NCBI GenBank assembly: GCA_022059125.1
Contig: JAEUWY010000004.1
Span: forward strand, 496,001-560,000
DNA length: 64,000 nt
Direction of reading: 5' to 3'
Origin: Corynespora cassiicola
Lineage: Eukaryota; Ascomycota; Dothideomycetes; Pleosporales; Corynesporascaceae
The position numbers and the translations under genes are program-made. Positions 21,195 to 31,054 of this stretch are shown here, piece after piece (position 1 is the stretch's first letter; each line of letters opens with the position of its first letter). The notes under the pieces are model-generated. The model did not search any database and was not told where the DNA came from. It was given only the letters and a program-made list of their open reading frames with translations.

Positions 21195-22625
21195 ATGCGG
21201 TCACTCGCTTTCTCCCTGTTGCCGTTTGTCACCAGTTCCATTGCACAGACACCACCCATACATGTTCAGAACAATACGTTCAACTCTTCTTATCGTCTCT
21301 CTGGAACAAATCAACAAGTCGCAAATCTATCGCAAACCGTGGTCAGCAATATTGAAATCGCCTTGAACTTTGAAAGAACAAACTGGGCAACTGGATCTGT
21401 TCACGAGGACCTCATCTACCAGCCTCTTCCAGTTAATTCCACCTCACAACCCGGTACCCTACTCAAAGTCGAAGAGTACACGAACACGAATCTCTATACA
21501 CTGCCGCCTAATGTCGCATTATCACGATTCCAATACACGACTGCAGACTTGAACGGCACCACCATCCCAACCACGGGATACATCCTCTGGCCTTGGCAAG
21601 CTAAATCCTTCCCCAACTCGGCTCTGAACATTTCCGGCGTCCCGGTCGTCGCATGGGCACACGGCACCAGTGGCGTATTCGCAGAATGCGCGCCATCGCA
21701 TATACGCAATCTCTGGTACCAGTACTCGGCCCCTTACGTCCTCGCACTGCAAGGATACGCCGTGGTTGCACCTGACTATGGTGGATTGGGCATTGACCAT
21801 ACTTCCGAGGGAAACCCGGTCATGCACCCGTGGCTTGCGAACCCGGCCGCGGCAAACGACTTGATATATGCTGTGGAGGCTGCGCAAACAGCCTTTCCAG
21901 AACTTTCCAAGGAGTTTGTCGTGATGGGTCACTCGCAGGGCGGTGGTGCTGCGTGGGCGGCTGCGCAGCGGCAGGTCGATACGCCCGTACCGGGCTATCT
22001 GGGCGCAATCGCTGGGAGCCCTGTAAGTGACATTATTCGGAACCTCGCCCAGCCCGAACTGCAATATGCATTTGCCTGGCCTCTGGCTCAAGGATTGGCG
22101 AGCATTTTCCCCGAGTTCACGTTGTCGGAATGGTTCGAAGAAGCGGGGGTGCGACAGTCTGAATTGATTCGGGAGTTGTCCGGTTGCAATTCCGTCGGCA
22201 GTCAGTTGTTCTGGCAGCGAGAAGGGATTGTAAAACAGGACTGGTACGATAGCTGGTATCTGCGAGCGTATCGCGACCTAACAGCTAATGGACACCGCCC
22301 CATCTCGGGCCCTTTACTTGTTCTCCAAGGCACGGCGGACCAGAACCTCTTGCATCCAGTCAACGCTGCAGTGATCAATGAGACTTGCGCCATGTTTCCA
22401 CAGAGTAGCATACAGTACGCCGCGTTTGAGGGCGTCACGCACGTCCCTGTATTGAATGCAGGCCAGCAGATCTGGCTGCAGTGGATCGAGGATCGTTTCA
22501 TGGGGAAAGAGGCTGATAAAAGCTGTCAGTGGACGGAACATAGGTCTCTGCGGAAATTGGAAGGGTACCAGAAGGAACTAGCTCATTACCTACAAATCGC
22601 TGTAGAGAGCTACACTGTTGTTTGA
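21195..22625 (+). CDS. Secreted lipase / alpha-beta hydrolase (LIP family)
   Basis: Single exon, 476 residues from the ATG that begins a signal peptide (MRSLAFSLLPFVTSSIAQ). The nucleophile elbow is GHSQGGGAAW; the acid is probably Asp in GTADQNLLHP and the base His in EGVTHVPVL, in the right order for a Ser-Asp-His triad. Upstream blocks VVAWAHGTSG and VVAPDYGGLG are typical of the fungal secretory lipase family (PF03583, Candida LIP and CAL-A type). Several N-glycosylation sequons (NNTF, NSSY, NLSQ, NISG) fit a secreted glycoprotein. Expected role: hydrolysis of extracellular acyl esters or triglycerides. The closest alternative is a tannase- or feruloyl-esterase-like hydrolase, but length and motif order favour LIP. 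Confidence 0.88.
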   Translation: MRSLAFSLLPFVTSSIAQTPPIHVQNNTFNSSYRLSGTNQQVANLSQTVVSNIEIALNFERTNWATGSVHEDLIYQPLPVNSTSQPGTLLKVEEYTNTNLYTLPPNVALSRFQYTTADLNGTTIPTTGYILWPWQAKSFPNSALNISGVPVVAWAHGTSGVFAECAPSHIRNLWYQYSAPYVLALQGYAVVAPDYGGLGIDHTSEGNPVMHPWLANPAAANDLIYAVEAAQTAFPELSKEFVVMGHSQGGGAAWAAAQRQVDTPVPGYLGAIAGSPVSDIIRNLAQPELQYAFAWPLAQGLASIFPEFTLSEWFEEAGVRQSELIRELSGCNSVGSQLFWQREGIVKQDWYDSWYLRAYRDLTANGHRPISGPLLVLQGTADQNLLHPVNAAVINETCAMFPQSSIQYAAFEGVTHVPVLNAGQQIWLQWIEDRFMGKEADKSCQWTEHRSLRKLEGYQKELAHYLQIAVESYTVV

Positions 22626-23055
22626 GTGGGTCGTACTGTTGGAGCTAGTGTTACAATTAGGCATATTGCAGGCTATTATATCTATGCAAATGAATGCCGC
22701 AGCATGATAAAAACATAAGGGTTATTATAACTGAATCTAAAAATTATAAATGAGTGTGTAGTTTAATAAGAAAAAGTGTGTGATCTGTTGTTCAAGTCAT
22801 GATAGGCTACCCATAGAGAGTGCTCTGAGGCTTGGGAATATCTGGATTAGAAACCATTCTCCATCGCCAGGTGCATGAAAGCCGTGTAGTTCTGGCCATA
22901 CATTCCACCACTACCGTCATCTTCGATCTCACCATTTCTCCAACCACTAGGCTCGTGGCCCCCACAACTTCTCCCCATCACCCTCCCCATCTTTCCCGCC
23001 ACTTTCCCATCCTAGTAATTTATTTATTAGGCTTAGTTCAAGTTTCACAGGCTTT
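22626..23055. other. Convergent 3' region
   Basis: AT-rich sequence between the lipase stop and the stop of the minus-strand gene at 23056. Nothing coding was recognised. Confidence 0.5.
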
Positions 23056-23839
23056 TTAATGCAATCCGTCTTTGATTTTCTGAAAAAAATCGGCTTGTAG
23101 ACTTTCCTCAAGCTTTTCGGGATGGAAATTGATTTCCTCTCTCATTACCCCTAAGGCTACTCGAAAGGACTTGGCAAAATCCTCTTTGAAGTCGCTAATC
23201 CCCATCTGGGCGCAAGGTAAAACATCAAAGAAGTTGTGAGAAGTGTTCTCATAAGGATTCGGTTCCTTTCGACCAAAGTATAGCGTCAGGAGGTTTGGCA
23301 ACATCTTACATCGCACCCAGAACTCTGGGAATCTATATTCATCGCGATCTCGATTAAGTGTTTCGATTAATGAGACTGTTTGTGTCAGTCATATTTTTTG
23401 GCCAATTAAGATACCACGTACGAGTGAAAAGTGCTAGCGGACTGCAAACTGGGCGGAGTATATCCCGCTTCTTGTTGTCCTCCATGTGTTTGGCTGAGCG
23501 AATTGCTTCGTTTTTGGCCCTAGCTTCGACACCTTTCACCATGCCATCCGTTTTTTCAACCCCAGCTATTTTCAAATCTTCTAGTGCTGAACAGATGGTC
23601 TGAGTTTCGCAAGTTTCTCTGGCCGCCGTATAATCCGGATTCTTCCATTCTGAATGATTCTTTATATCTTCCAAGAAATCATCCAGAGGTCCAGTTGCGA
23701 TTGCAAGGCTGGCCTCGAAATACAAAAGCTCAGGAGCTGGTGCTTCCTCATAGTACCGAGATGCAGACTTTTTGAAATTGTCTGATGTGGTTCCTGTTTT
23801 TCGCTGGTATTCTTGAAGTTCTTTTCTTTCTTGTTCCAT
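23056..23839 (-). CDS. Hypothetical protein, two exons, 228 residues
   Basis: Exon 1 is 23839-23422 and exon 2 is 23324-23056, joined through donor GTACGT and acceptor CCCAG, so residues around the junction read SPLALFTQFWVRCKMLP. A second acceptor 13 nt upstream, with a different donor, would also keep frame, so the exact junction is uncertain. The protein is charged and helical (MEQERKELQEYQRK; KTDGMVKGVEARAKNEAIRSAKHMEDNKKRD), without signal peptide or clear membrane segment; the exon 2 part is more hydrophobic (LPNLLTLYFG). Not recognised as any family. An in-frame ATG at 23989 gives a longer N-terminus that reads like translated leader, so 23839 was preferred. Confidence 0.55.
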
Positions 23840-25389
23840 ATTTGTGTCTCTTTTTGGTTCTTGAGATGATCGATGTGAGCCAGACCGTTGTGTTGGAAAC
23901 AGAAAGTTGGGGTGTTGAAAAGTGATGATTTGTTTGGGATGTTGGTAGGAAGAGCGTAGCTGGGGCTGAGGGGTCCATTTTATATCCATTGGTTAGTCAC
24001 ATGAATTGAGTCATAGCCTATAGTGAGTCGTCATTTAATATTGTGACACAAATGGAGCTTTGACTGGCTTTCCCGAGCGACGTGCGTGGCATGTTAAACA
24101 GTACCGTTCAAACCTTTGGTGATCAAATTTTTAGCGGAAAGAGATGATGCAAACCTCATAGTAGGTGAATCAAAGAAGATGCCGGCATTATTTAGGTGAA
24201 AGATAACTTTATAAGCGCAATGCATCTGACTCAATACGACTTCTTCGAGGGGTTTGGGTAAAGACGATAGATGATCTAGTCACAGAAACATGAGTCAACT
24301 ACGCTCGGATCTCACCTTGTCCCCCGAGCACGACTTTGCTACCAACGAAGGGTGTTGTGATTGAACCGTTGGAGCGGTAACGACATACTGTGCTACTTTT
24401 CGTTGGCAGCCATACCCTTGGTGATGTACTAGATCATCAGCTAGATCCGATACGAAGGTACTGTACAGCCATTTTACTTAAACCATGGTTGTTCTTTTGC
24501 TTCTATATTATCGCTATAGTCACAGGTAAATTGTCATTTGGAACCTTTCGCTTCTCGCAAGACTTTGTATTTGGCTAGCAGGATGGGGTACGGGAAGTCC
24601 TTCAATGCCGTCACAGGGTGGAAATTCCCGCCCCGCACACGTACTACATACTGAGCGATATATACAAGGCGCCATCAAGGATAGCAGAGCAATCTATATG
24701 TAATAAGCTTTGGAGTCTGCACGGTCTGAGTACCTAGGTAGTCGGGTACACGTGGATGTAGGCCACGTCTACATAAGGTTAGTCCCTTGCATGGTGAGGA
24801 CTGGGCTGGGGCGATCTCCAACTTGGCGCTGCAGGGTCCTGTCAACGAAGCCTCAGATGAGCTCATCCAAAACGTCACCGATGACCACCTGTACTGTGAG
24901 CAAATCGTCCGCGCCTAATCACCTTCCCTTCTGCTGCCCCCGAGCGTTCATCAACAGTCGCTCAGGGCTCGCTTATCAGCCACACGTGTCCAATTGGCCC
25001 GTGTCTCGATCCAAGCGCCAATCTTTCGTCATGCATCTTCAGTGCCTCATCGTGACGACCGAAACCCAACACGCGTCAAGCCATGTTTCCGCCTGCAGCG
25101 TCTGTGGCGCGCCAATGGGCCTTGGGGCCTAGAAGTCAGGGTCTTCCGCTATCACCTCGCGCCGTTCCCGTGGCAGAGACGAGGCTTGATATCCGTCTTC
25201 TATGACTCCTTTGAGCCTCCTGCCTTGCGCATTGTGTTTTATGTCCTTGGTACTGGAAATTTGAAAGCTTAATTCGCTTGCATCGGCCTATATTTCGCAT
25301 ATTAGTACAACTGGATATCTCTTTCTCGGAATTATACTTTCGATATCTCCTACACCCGCCTTGCTACCCTCGCCAGAAACTCCGAAATC
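23840..25389. other. Intergenic, no supported gene
   Basis: About 1.5 kb between divergent genes. Frames of up to 140 codons (24710-25132, plus) lack domain content. The right part (about 25200-25389) should hold the promoter and leader of the DUF1769 gene. Confidence 0.5.
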
Positions 25390-26625
25390 ATGCCTCGTTC
25401 AGAAGGCCCTGTTGACCCTGCTGCCAGGGACAAGTATCTGCTGCGTGTCACGTGTGGCCCGTCATACGACCCCTCGACTCACAAAGAAGTCCCTGTAAAC
25501 AGCACAACGGCCGAGGTTATTGAGAATGACTTGATGACATGCTACCTACACGTACGGATAAAGGACTACCATGGTCTACCACACAACTCCCCCTCCTCAT
25601 CAGCATACTTTTCGCATCCGCAACACACATCAGATCGCTACTCGATCAGCTTCTCCTTCGTCCCGAAGAAGGACATCTCGGGCGAGGACCTCGTCACCGG
25701 CTTTGACTTCGACCACAGCATCCGCGACCGCCTACCTCCAGGATTCAAATATGCGATGAGAATCGTCACCACATTGTTAGACCCAGGTATCTACTCGGAC
25801 CCATACTCTGACAAGCCGTACCTCTACGGCCCCGCACTTTCATCATTCTTCTCTTTCCGAATCGGCGACCACACATCTGACGTCCCCGTCGACCAACAAC
25901 TAGCAACATTTGAGAACGAAAGCAAAGCCGTCGTCCTCGAAGGCGCCGAGGGCTCCGGCCAACGAATCCGTGCAGACCAGCACATCCCCGCCAAAATCAA
26001 CAAACGGCGCAAACACTTTCTTGACGCGAAAGCGCTCAAGGGATTCACGTTTGAGAAGGGGAGGCTGTACCAGGCCGATGTGTTCAATCCGTATCTGGAT
26101 TTCGCAAACTTTGGTCTTAGGCTGCCTGGATTCAGCATCAGTGTGGTGCGGTACATTGATGACAAGACGCATCAGCTGCGATATGTACTGAAGAACCGGA
26201 GGACCGAGGAGGTGCTGTTTGTGGTCATCTTTACGTTGCTCTTTGGCCAGAAATTGGAGGATACGCTGGAGAACCGAGAGAGGGAAGCACAGGCAGAAGA
26301 GAACACGCTTGAACGACCGCAAACATCCAGTTCGTGCGAGAGCCCGGCGCCATCAGAGCGGTCGTCCAGCCCAGCGTCGGACATTAGTGACACGGAGCGT
26401 GAGAGCCGTGCCACGGCTGCCGGTACACTGGCGAACACCATTTACGGTAGCTTTGCGAGACTGGGCTTTGGCAGGACGGCAAGCAGCAGCTCGGAATCGA
26501 GCACTGCAAGCACCGCGAGCCCACCGCCAGGAAGGCCCAGAAGGAAGACGTTGGAAGAGAAGATCGACGAGTTGGACGATTCGAACATCGAAGAGCTACT
26601 CAAGAGCAGGCACAGCGCCGTATAA
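25390..26625 (+). CDS. DUF1769 (UPF0590) domain protein
   Basis: Single exon, 411 residues, ATG in an AATCATGC context. The N-terminal 300 residues match the fungal DUF1769 family (S. pombe SPAC409.17c type): YLLRVTCGPSYDPSTH, RYSISFSFVPKKDISGEDLVTGFDFDHSIRD, LPPGFKYAMRIVTTLLDPGIYSDPYSDKPYLYGPALSS, and a beta-rich second half (ADVFNPYLDFANFGLRLPG; RYVLKNR). The C-terminus is Ser/Thr/Pro-rich and disordered, ending in a short acidic helix (LEEKIDELDDSNIEELLKS). The biochemical role of the family is unknown. The C-terminal helix may be an interaction motif. It is convergent with the fumarate reductase gene, with 212 nt between stop codons. Confidence 0.85.
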   Translation: MPRSEGPVDPAARDKYLLRVTCGPSYDPSTHKEVPVNSTTAEVIENDLMTCYLHVRIKDYHGLPHNSPSSSAYFSHPQHTSDRYSISFSFVPKKDISGEDLVTGFDFDHSIRDRLPPGFKYAMRIVTTLLDPGIYSDPYSDKPYLYGPALSSFFSFRIGDHTSDVPVDQQLATFENESKAVVLEGAEGSGQRIRADQHIPAKINKRRKHFLDAKALKGFTFEKGRLYQADVFNPYLDFANFGLRLPGFSISVVRYIDDKTHQLRYVLKNRRTEEVLFVVIFTLLFGQKLEDTLENREREAQAEENTLERPQTSSSCESPAPSERSSSPASDISDTERESRATAAGTLANTIYGSFARLGFGRTASSSSESSTASTASPPPGRPRRKTLEEKIDELDDSNIEELLKSRHSAV

Positions 26626-26837
26626 TCCACCCGTCTGACAAACCCGGCCGCTCGAGGCTGCAAAGGAACATGAAACCGCGCATCAAGCTGGAAACAAGAA
26701 GGGCATTCGTAAGCGCAGGCATCGACACAGTACATACATACCAGGGCCAGCAGAGCGGGACTTGACGCGGCCAAAGCAATAAATGATATACCCCCACCCT
26801 AGCATAACACAACGAAGAACAATATACATTTTTATCA

Positions 26838-28370
26838 TCACGCTGGTACCTCTTGGGCATGATTCTCGCGGTAGAACCCGGCGCATTGATCCCCGGCAAT
26901 CCTTCCAAATACCACACATTCGAGCAGCGACGACCCGCCGAGCCGGTTCCCGCCATGCACTCCGCCCGTAACCTCCCCTGCACCCCAGAGCCCCTCAATG
27001 CGCTCCTCCCCGCCGCCGCCCTCGCGCACCACCTCGCTCTTGTCGTTGATCAGCACGCCGCCCATTGTGAAGTGCACCACGGGCGTGACGGTACCGACGT
27101 AGACGACGGATTCGGGGTCCGGGTCGCTGAGCCGCCAGTTGGCGAAGTGGGTGCGGTGGAAGGCGTCTGGGTGGTTTCCAGAGGCCGCGTCTGCGTATTG
27201 CTTTATGGAGAGCAGTGCTTCGGCGCCGAGGTCGGAGATGGTCGTTTTCTTCATCAGGCCTTTGAAGATGTAGAAGTCGGTGTGTGACTTGGCGGCGGTG
27301 TAGGTGGATTCGTCGAGGACGAGTTGGACGGTCCATTGTTTGGGGGAGGTTGATGTTGGGGGTGTGGCGGTGATGGCGTTGGTGACGTTTTCTCGTGTTT
27401 CGAGCTCGTTGATGAAGCGTTTGCCGTTCAGTAGGAGGAGGCCGCCTTCTCCCCTCAAGACCTCTGCTGCGAGGAACTTCAATGGTGAGGTTGGCTCTTG
27501 TGGGTCGATGAAGCCTGTTGGGTGGACTTGTACCAGGTCCATGTCGATTAGCTTTGCCCCGACTGCGGTGAGGAGAGGCTGCGTTCCGGGACGTGGGTCG
27601 TTTGTTGATGGGTAGCCTGCAAGATCTGGACGGTATTTTGCTAGTAAGCCTTCTGCGTCGCCGCCGAATCCTCCAGCTGCAAATATGACAGGGCCATGAA
27701 GTTGTTCCTTTTTCCCATCTTCACAGTGATACTCGACCCCAGTCACGCGACTGTCCCTTTGCAAAACCTTGGTGACAGTGCACGAAGTCTGCAGATGAAA
27801 AAGCGGCGACGCTTTCAACGACTTGAGGAGCGTGCTCACGATAGCAAACCCAGGTGGTGGTCCAGCAGATCCGCGATGGGTCCTAGGGTGGGTGTGGCCT
27901 CCGAGCTGGGCAACCTTGCTAAGGTCGACGCCTTGCGCATCGACCAGCCAGTTCACAGCATTTGCCGAAGAATTTGTCAAAGTGCCGATGAGTTTCTCAC
28001 GTTGGGCTGTCATCGCAGACATTGCCTTTCCTGCCGATTTGACGGTGTCAGCGTAGAAGGCGTCGTCTGAGACCGGCTGATACTTGGTCGGAGCGCCATT
28101 GATGCCACTAGAAGCCTTGATGGAATTCCCGCCTGGTTTCGCGGCGCGCTCGAGCAGCCGCACGGGGACGTTGTGTGAGATCAGTTGACAAGCGGCTGTC
28201 AAGCCCGCAAGCCCGGAACCTACGACAATGGCGCCACCTTTGGCGAGGTTTTCGGTAGACATGACGGCGGGCATGGATGGTGGAGTAGACGTCTGGCTGC
28301 TGTAAAGGTAAGCTGTGAGGAATCCGAAGATACCGAGAGAGAGGAGCGTCAGTAGTCGGAAGTGACTCAT
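26838..28370 (-). CDS. FAD-dependent fumarate reductase, Osm1/Frd1-like
   Basis: Single exon, 510 residues. The N-terminus has a hydrophobic segment (LLTLLSLGIFGFLTAYLY) that is a signal anchor or targeting signal, then the FAD Rossmann motif VVGSGLAGLTAA. Family landmarks: HTHPRTHRG (substrate-binding His/Arg), FAAGGFGG, VQVHPTGF, LRGEGGLL and the C-terminal FAD/fumarate block GEVTGGVHGGNRLGGSSL. These match soluble fungal fumarate reductases, which reoxidise FADH2 or NADH by reducing fumarate to succinate in mitochondria or ER, supporting oxidative folding and anaerobic redox balance. There is no cytochrome b5 or flavodoxin extension. The codon beyond the first ATG is a GTG and was not used. 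Compartment is uncertain. Confidence 0.92.
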   Translation of the reverse strand: MSHFRLLTLLSLGIFGFLTAYLYSSQTSTPPSMPAVMSTENLAKGGAIVVGSGLAGLTAACQLISHNVPVRLLERAAKPGGNSIKASSGINGAPTKYQPVSDDAFYADTVKSAGKAMSAMTAQREKLIGTLTNSSANAVNWLVDAQGVDLSKVAQLGGHTHPRTHRGSAGPPPGFAIVSTLLKSLKASPLFHLQTSCTVTKVLQRDSRVTGVEYHCEDGKKEQLHGPVIFAAGGFGGDAEGLLAKYRPDLAGYPSTNDPRPGTQPLLTAVGAKLIDMDLVQVHPTGFIDPQEPTSPLKFLAAEVLRGEGGLLLLNGKRFINELETRENVTNAITATPPTSTSPKQWTVQLVLDESTYTAAKSHTDFYIFKGLMKKTTISDLGAEALLSIKQYADAASGNHPDAFHRTHFANWRLSDPDPESVVYVGTVTPVVHFTMGGVLINDKSEVVREGGGGEERIEGLWGAGEVTGGVHGGNRLGGSSLLECVVFGRIAGDQCAGFYRENHAQEVPA

Positions 28371-29200
28371 CACAGACTGAAGTTGAGAATCATGGAAGGT
28401 AGATATACTGAGAAGAAGTCAGTTGATTCGGGGCTGTATAATGCGGAGGTGGCTCAAGTGATCAGGCCACGATCACGCCGTGCAAAAGTGCTCAGGTTGG
28501 CCGATTGCGTGGAAAACCTCCGTCCACCAGAAAGTTCCATCGTCCTAGAGCAAGGTCTCACAGATTTCTGGATGGATTGAGATCGCGATCTCGAACATCG
28601 CTTAGTTTACATTGCAAGGAGTTGGGCTCCGAGGTTCACGTCGGGTCTGGCACGTGCACGCCATCCCTCCTGGAGTGCCCAGGTGGGTCAGGATCTTACT
28701 CCTACTGAAACCCTCCTTGACACGCGCTCTGCATCCGAACTTCTCCCAGAGGCAACAATACACGTTCTCCTCACAGCAAATCTGTCGAAATAGCATCTAC
28801 AGTCGAATTGACCTATAGGGTCATCTATTAACGTCTAGGCGCGTCATCGGATGCCGGCAACCTGGCCGTCAAGCAGTATGCGCTTGGATGACAGATCACA
28901 CATCCGGAACAGCAGGTTCCTTGAGCACGCGCCGGCTGGAAGACAAGGCCGTCGCAGAATGTTCCGTTCACTAACTTCCAGCTCGGTGCAAGTCTCTCTC
29001 GGGCTAGGTTGTTCCCGTTGAGGCTTGCAGCGTTCCATTGGAACGAGAGATGGGCGCGGCAATTCCGTGGCGCGGCACTATGCGTTCCCGAGCCTCGTGT
29101 ACTTCTTATATCCACTGTCGTTCACACTGATCGCTCTTGGTAGGTCCTCGCTCTTTCGTACTGTCGTACTCTCTCTTTCCGTCATTCTTCCAAATCAGCC
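28371..29200. promoter_or_regulatory. Divergent promoter region
   Basis: 830 nt between the fumarate reductase start (minus) and the start of the two-exon unknown (plus). Short frames inside have no domain content. It presumably carries both promoters. Confidence 0.45.
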
Positions 29201-30252
29201 ATGTTGCACAACTACCTTGACGTTGCGCTCCTTTGCCATCCCATCGTGGCGGTCCTAACGGTCAAGCATCCCAAGATGCATTTCAAGAACACCAACCTCC
29301 AGTACTTCATCTTCTCCTTCATATCGCTTCTGTTCCTGCGATATGCGTGTACTTCCTATTTTGGGCTGCCTACCGACATCCCGTCAATGGCTTCTTGCAC
29401 GACCAACGATGAGCCAAATCCGATTGCCTCGATGTATCCGAACAACGCCACTGGTACTTTGAATGGAACCATTGCCGTGATTCCCATTCCGCTCGAGGTC
29501 GCACGGCAGCTTATTCCTCCGCAATATGGTATTCTTGAGCATGCCTACCGCGACTTGCTTCCCGACTTTCCGCGAGGCATGTACCCCGCCGTTGTCCAGG
29601 CGCTGCATGATCACGAGGTGCAAGCATGGGGCTACAAGATTCCTGACTTCTCAGTAAGAAACCAGCTCGCCATTAAATCATCCAAAGCTAACAAACGTAG
29701 CGCACTGGAGTCGAATTTCCCTTTGTTGACATGCTGAACGACAACACCACGTCTTTCAAGTGGGCGCCCTCCCTCCTCATGACTGCAGGTCACGACATCG
29801 CATTGAAAGGTGCTGCCGACTATGGCACCAATGTATTCCCTTCTGTCTTTGAGCCAGGCTGCGACGCCTACAAGTCTGTGCCCCATTCGAAGAAGCCCGG
29901 AACCACGTACTTTAGCGCCCGCAGTCGGGAATCGGGTGCAGCGTCCCTGACCACCCTCTTCTCCTCAACCGACAAGGAACTATTTCCACTGCAGTTTTTC
30001 AAGAACTTCACCAACCAGCCCACTTTTGCCGACGGCAAGACTTGCGACAACATGATCCGTCTCTTCAACACGAGCGTCACCACCGCGCCCAACAAAATAG
30101 AGCCTGTCATGGGCACCGTCCGCGTCAACATCCCACCCTTTACCAGCGAGCAGGAATTCAGAAACGTCTACGGCGTGAGACTAGACACTGCCTTCATCGA
30201 GAACAACTACCTGAGCTGCGAGAGCTTCAGGGGGTACTCGGGCCTCGACTGA
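29201..30252 (+). CDS. Membrane-anchored fungal protein, possible acetoacetate-decarboxylase-like fold
   Basis: Two exons, 29201-29653 and 29701-30252, with a 47 nt intron (GTAAGA...GTAG), give 334 residues. A hydrophobic N-terminal segment (residues about 32-50, YFIFSFISLLFLRYACTSYF) looks like a signal anchor or uncleaved signal. The following domain reads IAVIPIPLEVARQLIPPQYG, FPRGMYPAVVQALHDHEVQ, IPDFSRTGVEFPFVDML (formed across the intron) and SFKWAPSLLMTAGHDIALKG. The order (a 'LIPP' start, a paired beta-barrel, an F-P-F-V-D block) loosely recalls acetoacetate-decarboxylase-like proteins, but I do not see a certain catalytic Lys and treat this as tentative. Several sequons (NATG, NGTI, NTTS, NTSV) support a lumenal or extracellular domain. 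A second in-frame ATG at 29276 would shorten the leader. Confidence 0.7.
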
Positions 30253-31054
30253 ACCCAATCGCAGGCACCCAGGCCACAATTTGAATTTCCAAGTAGAACG
30301 CTAAACGCGTCGTCGCGACTACGCGCCGAGCGAGCGAGCGCCAGCCGATCCCCACAGGAGGGGACGGCTGATCAACGTCTCACGTACGCACCAACTTTTC
30401 ATGCTGAGCGGGCGTCGCTAGGCCGCGGCAAATAGGATTTCGCGGTGCTTGGCCCCCGAGATCCGACCCGGCGGATCAATCCAGCCGATGGCTGCGAAGG
30501 GCTGGTGCTCACTGACATCGTCAGGCCGTTATGCTGTGCGAGGGTTGGTAGAACGGAGAGCTGGAACCAAGGGAGCAGGGTTCGTACGAGCGATGGGTCC
30601 CAGAGAGTGGGCGTAAGTGTTTGTCTAGCTGCATGTCACGCTACATAAAGATAGATGTGTAGTGCGCACAGAATTTAATTCAATACTGCTCTCAACTCTA
30701 GACTTTCAACTATCCATTATCATATTCTGATCATCAAGCTTTCCGGTCATCAATCGATTATCCAGGTTAGTTTGTTGTGCTGGCCCCTCAGAGGAAGCAC
30801 GCCACAACTAGAACACACAGAGAACATTCACAAAAAGTATTCCTATACTCTCATCCTCATCCTCATCCTCATCCTTATCTCATCCTTTACGTATTATTCC
30901 ATAAGCCTCATTCTCCGAGGCTTGTTTCCAACTCTCATTTCCTACTCACTAATCCTCATCCTCTGATCCTCATCCTATAATCCTCATTCTGCGATTCCCA
31001 TTTTATCAATAATCGACTATCGATCCTCACTTACACTCAAATCTCGACGCCAGA
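30253..31054. other. Intergenic with degenerate TCCTCA repeat
   Basis: The left half has no feature that I recognise. The right half is a pyrimidine-rich, probably promoter/5'UTR, region of the UROD/MetE-like gene and includes the tandem repeat listed separately. Confidence 0.5.
30848..30990. repeat. CTCATC hexamer repeat, four perfect units plus degenerate copies
   Basis: Four perfect CTCATC units occupy 30850-30873, followed by scattered variants (TCCTCATCC, CTCATTC, TAATCCTCA) to about 30990. The block ends about 65 nt before the start codon at 31055, so it lies in the presumed 5' leader or core promoter as a one-strand pyrimidine tract. Confidence 0.8.

Noticed and set aside
30440..30620. 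GGTTCG-containing segment considered as a tRNA gene
   Set aside because: No acceptor-stem pairing or A-box/anticodon arrangement could be found around it.
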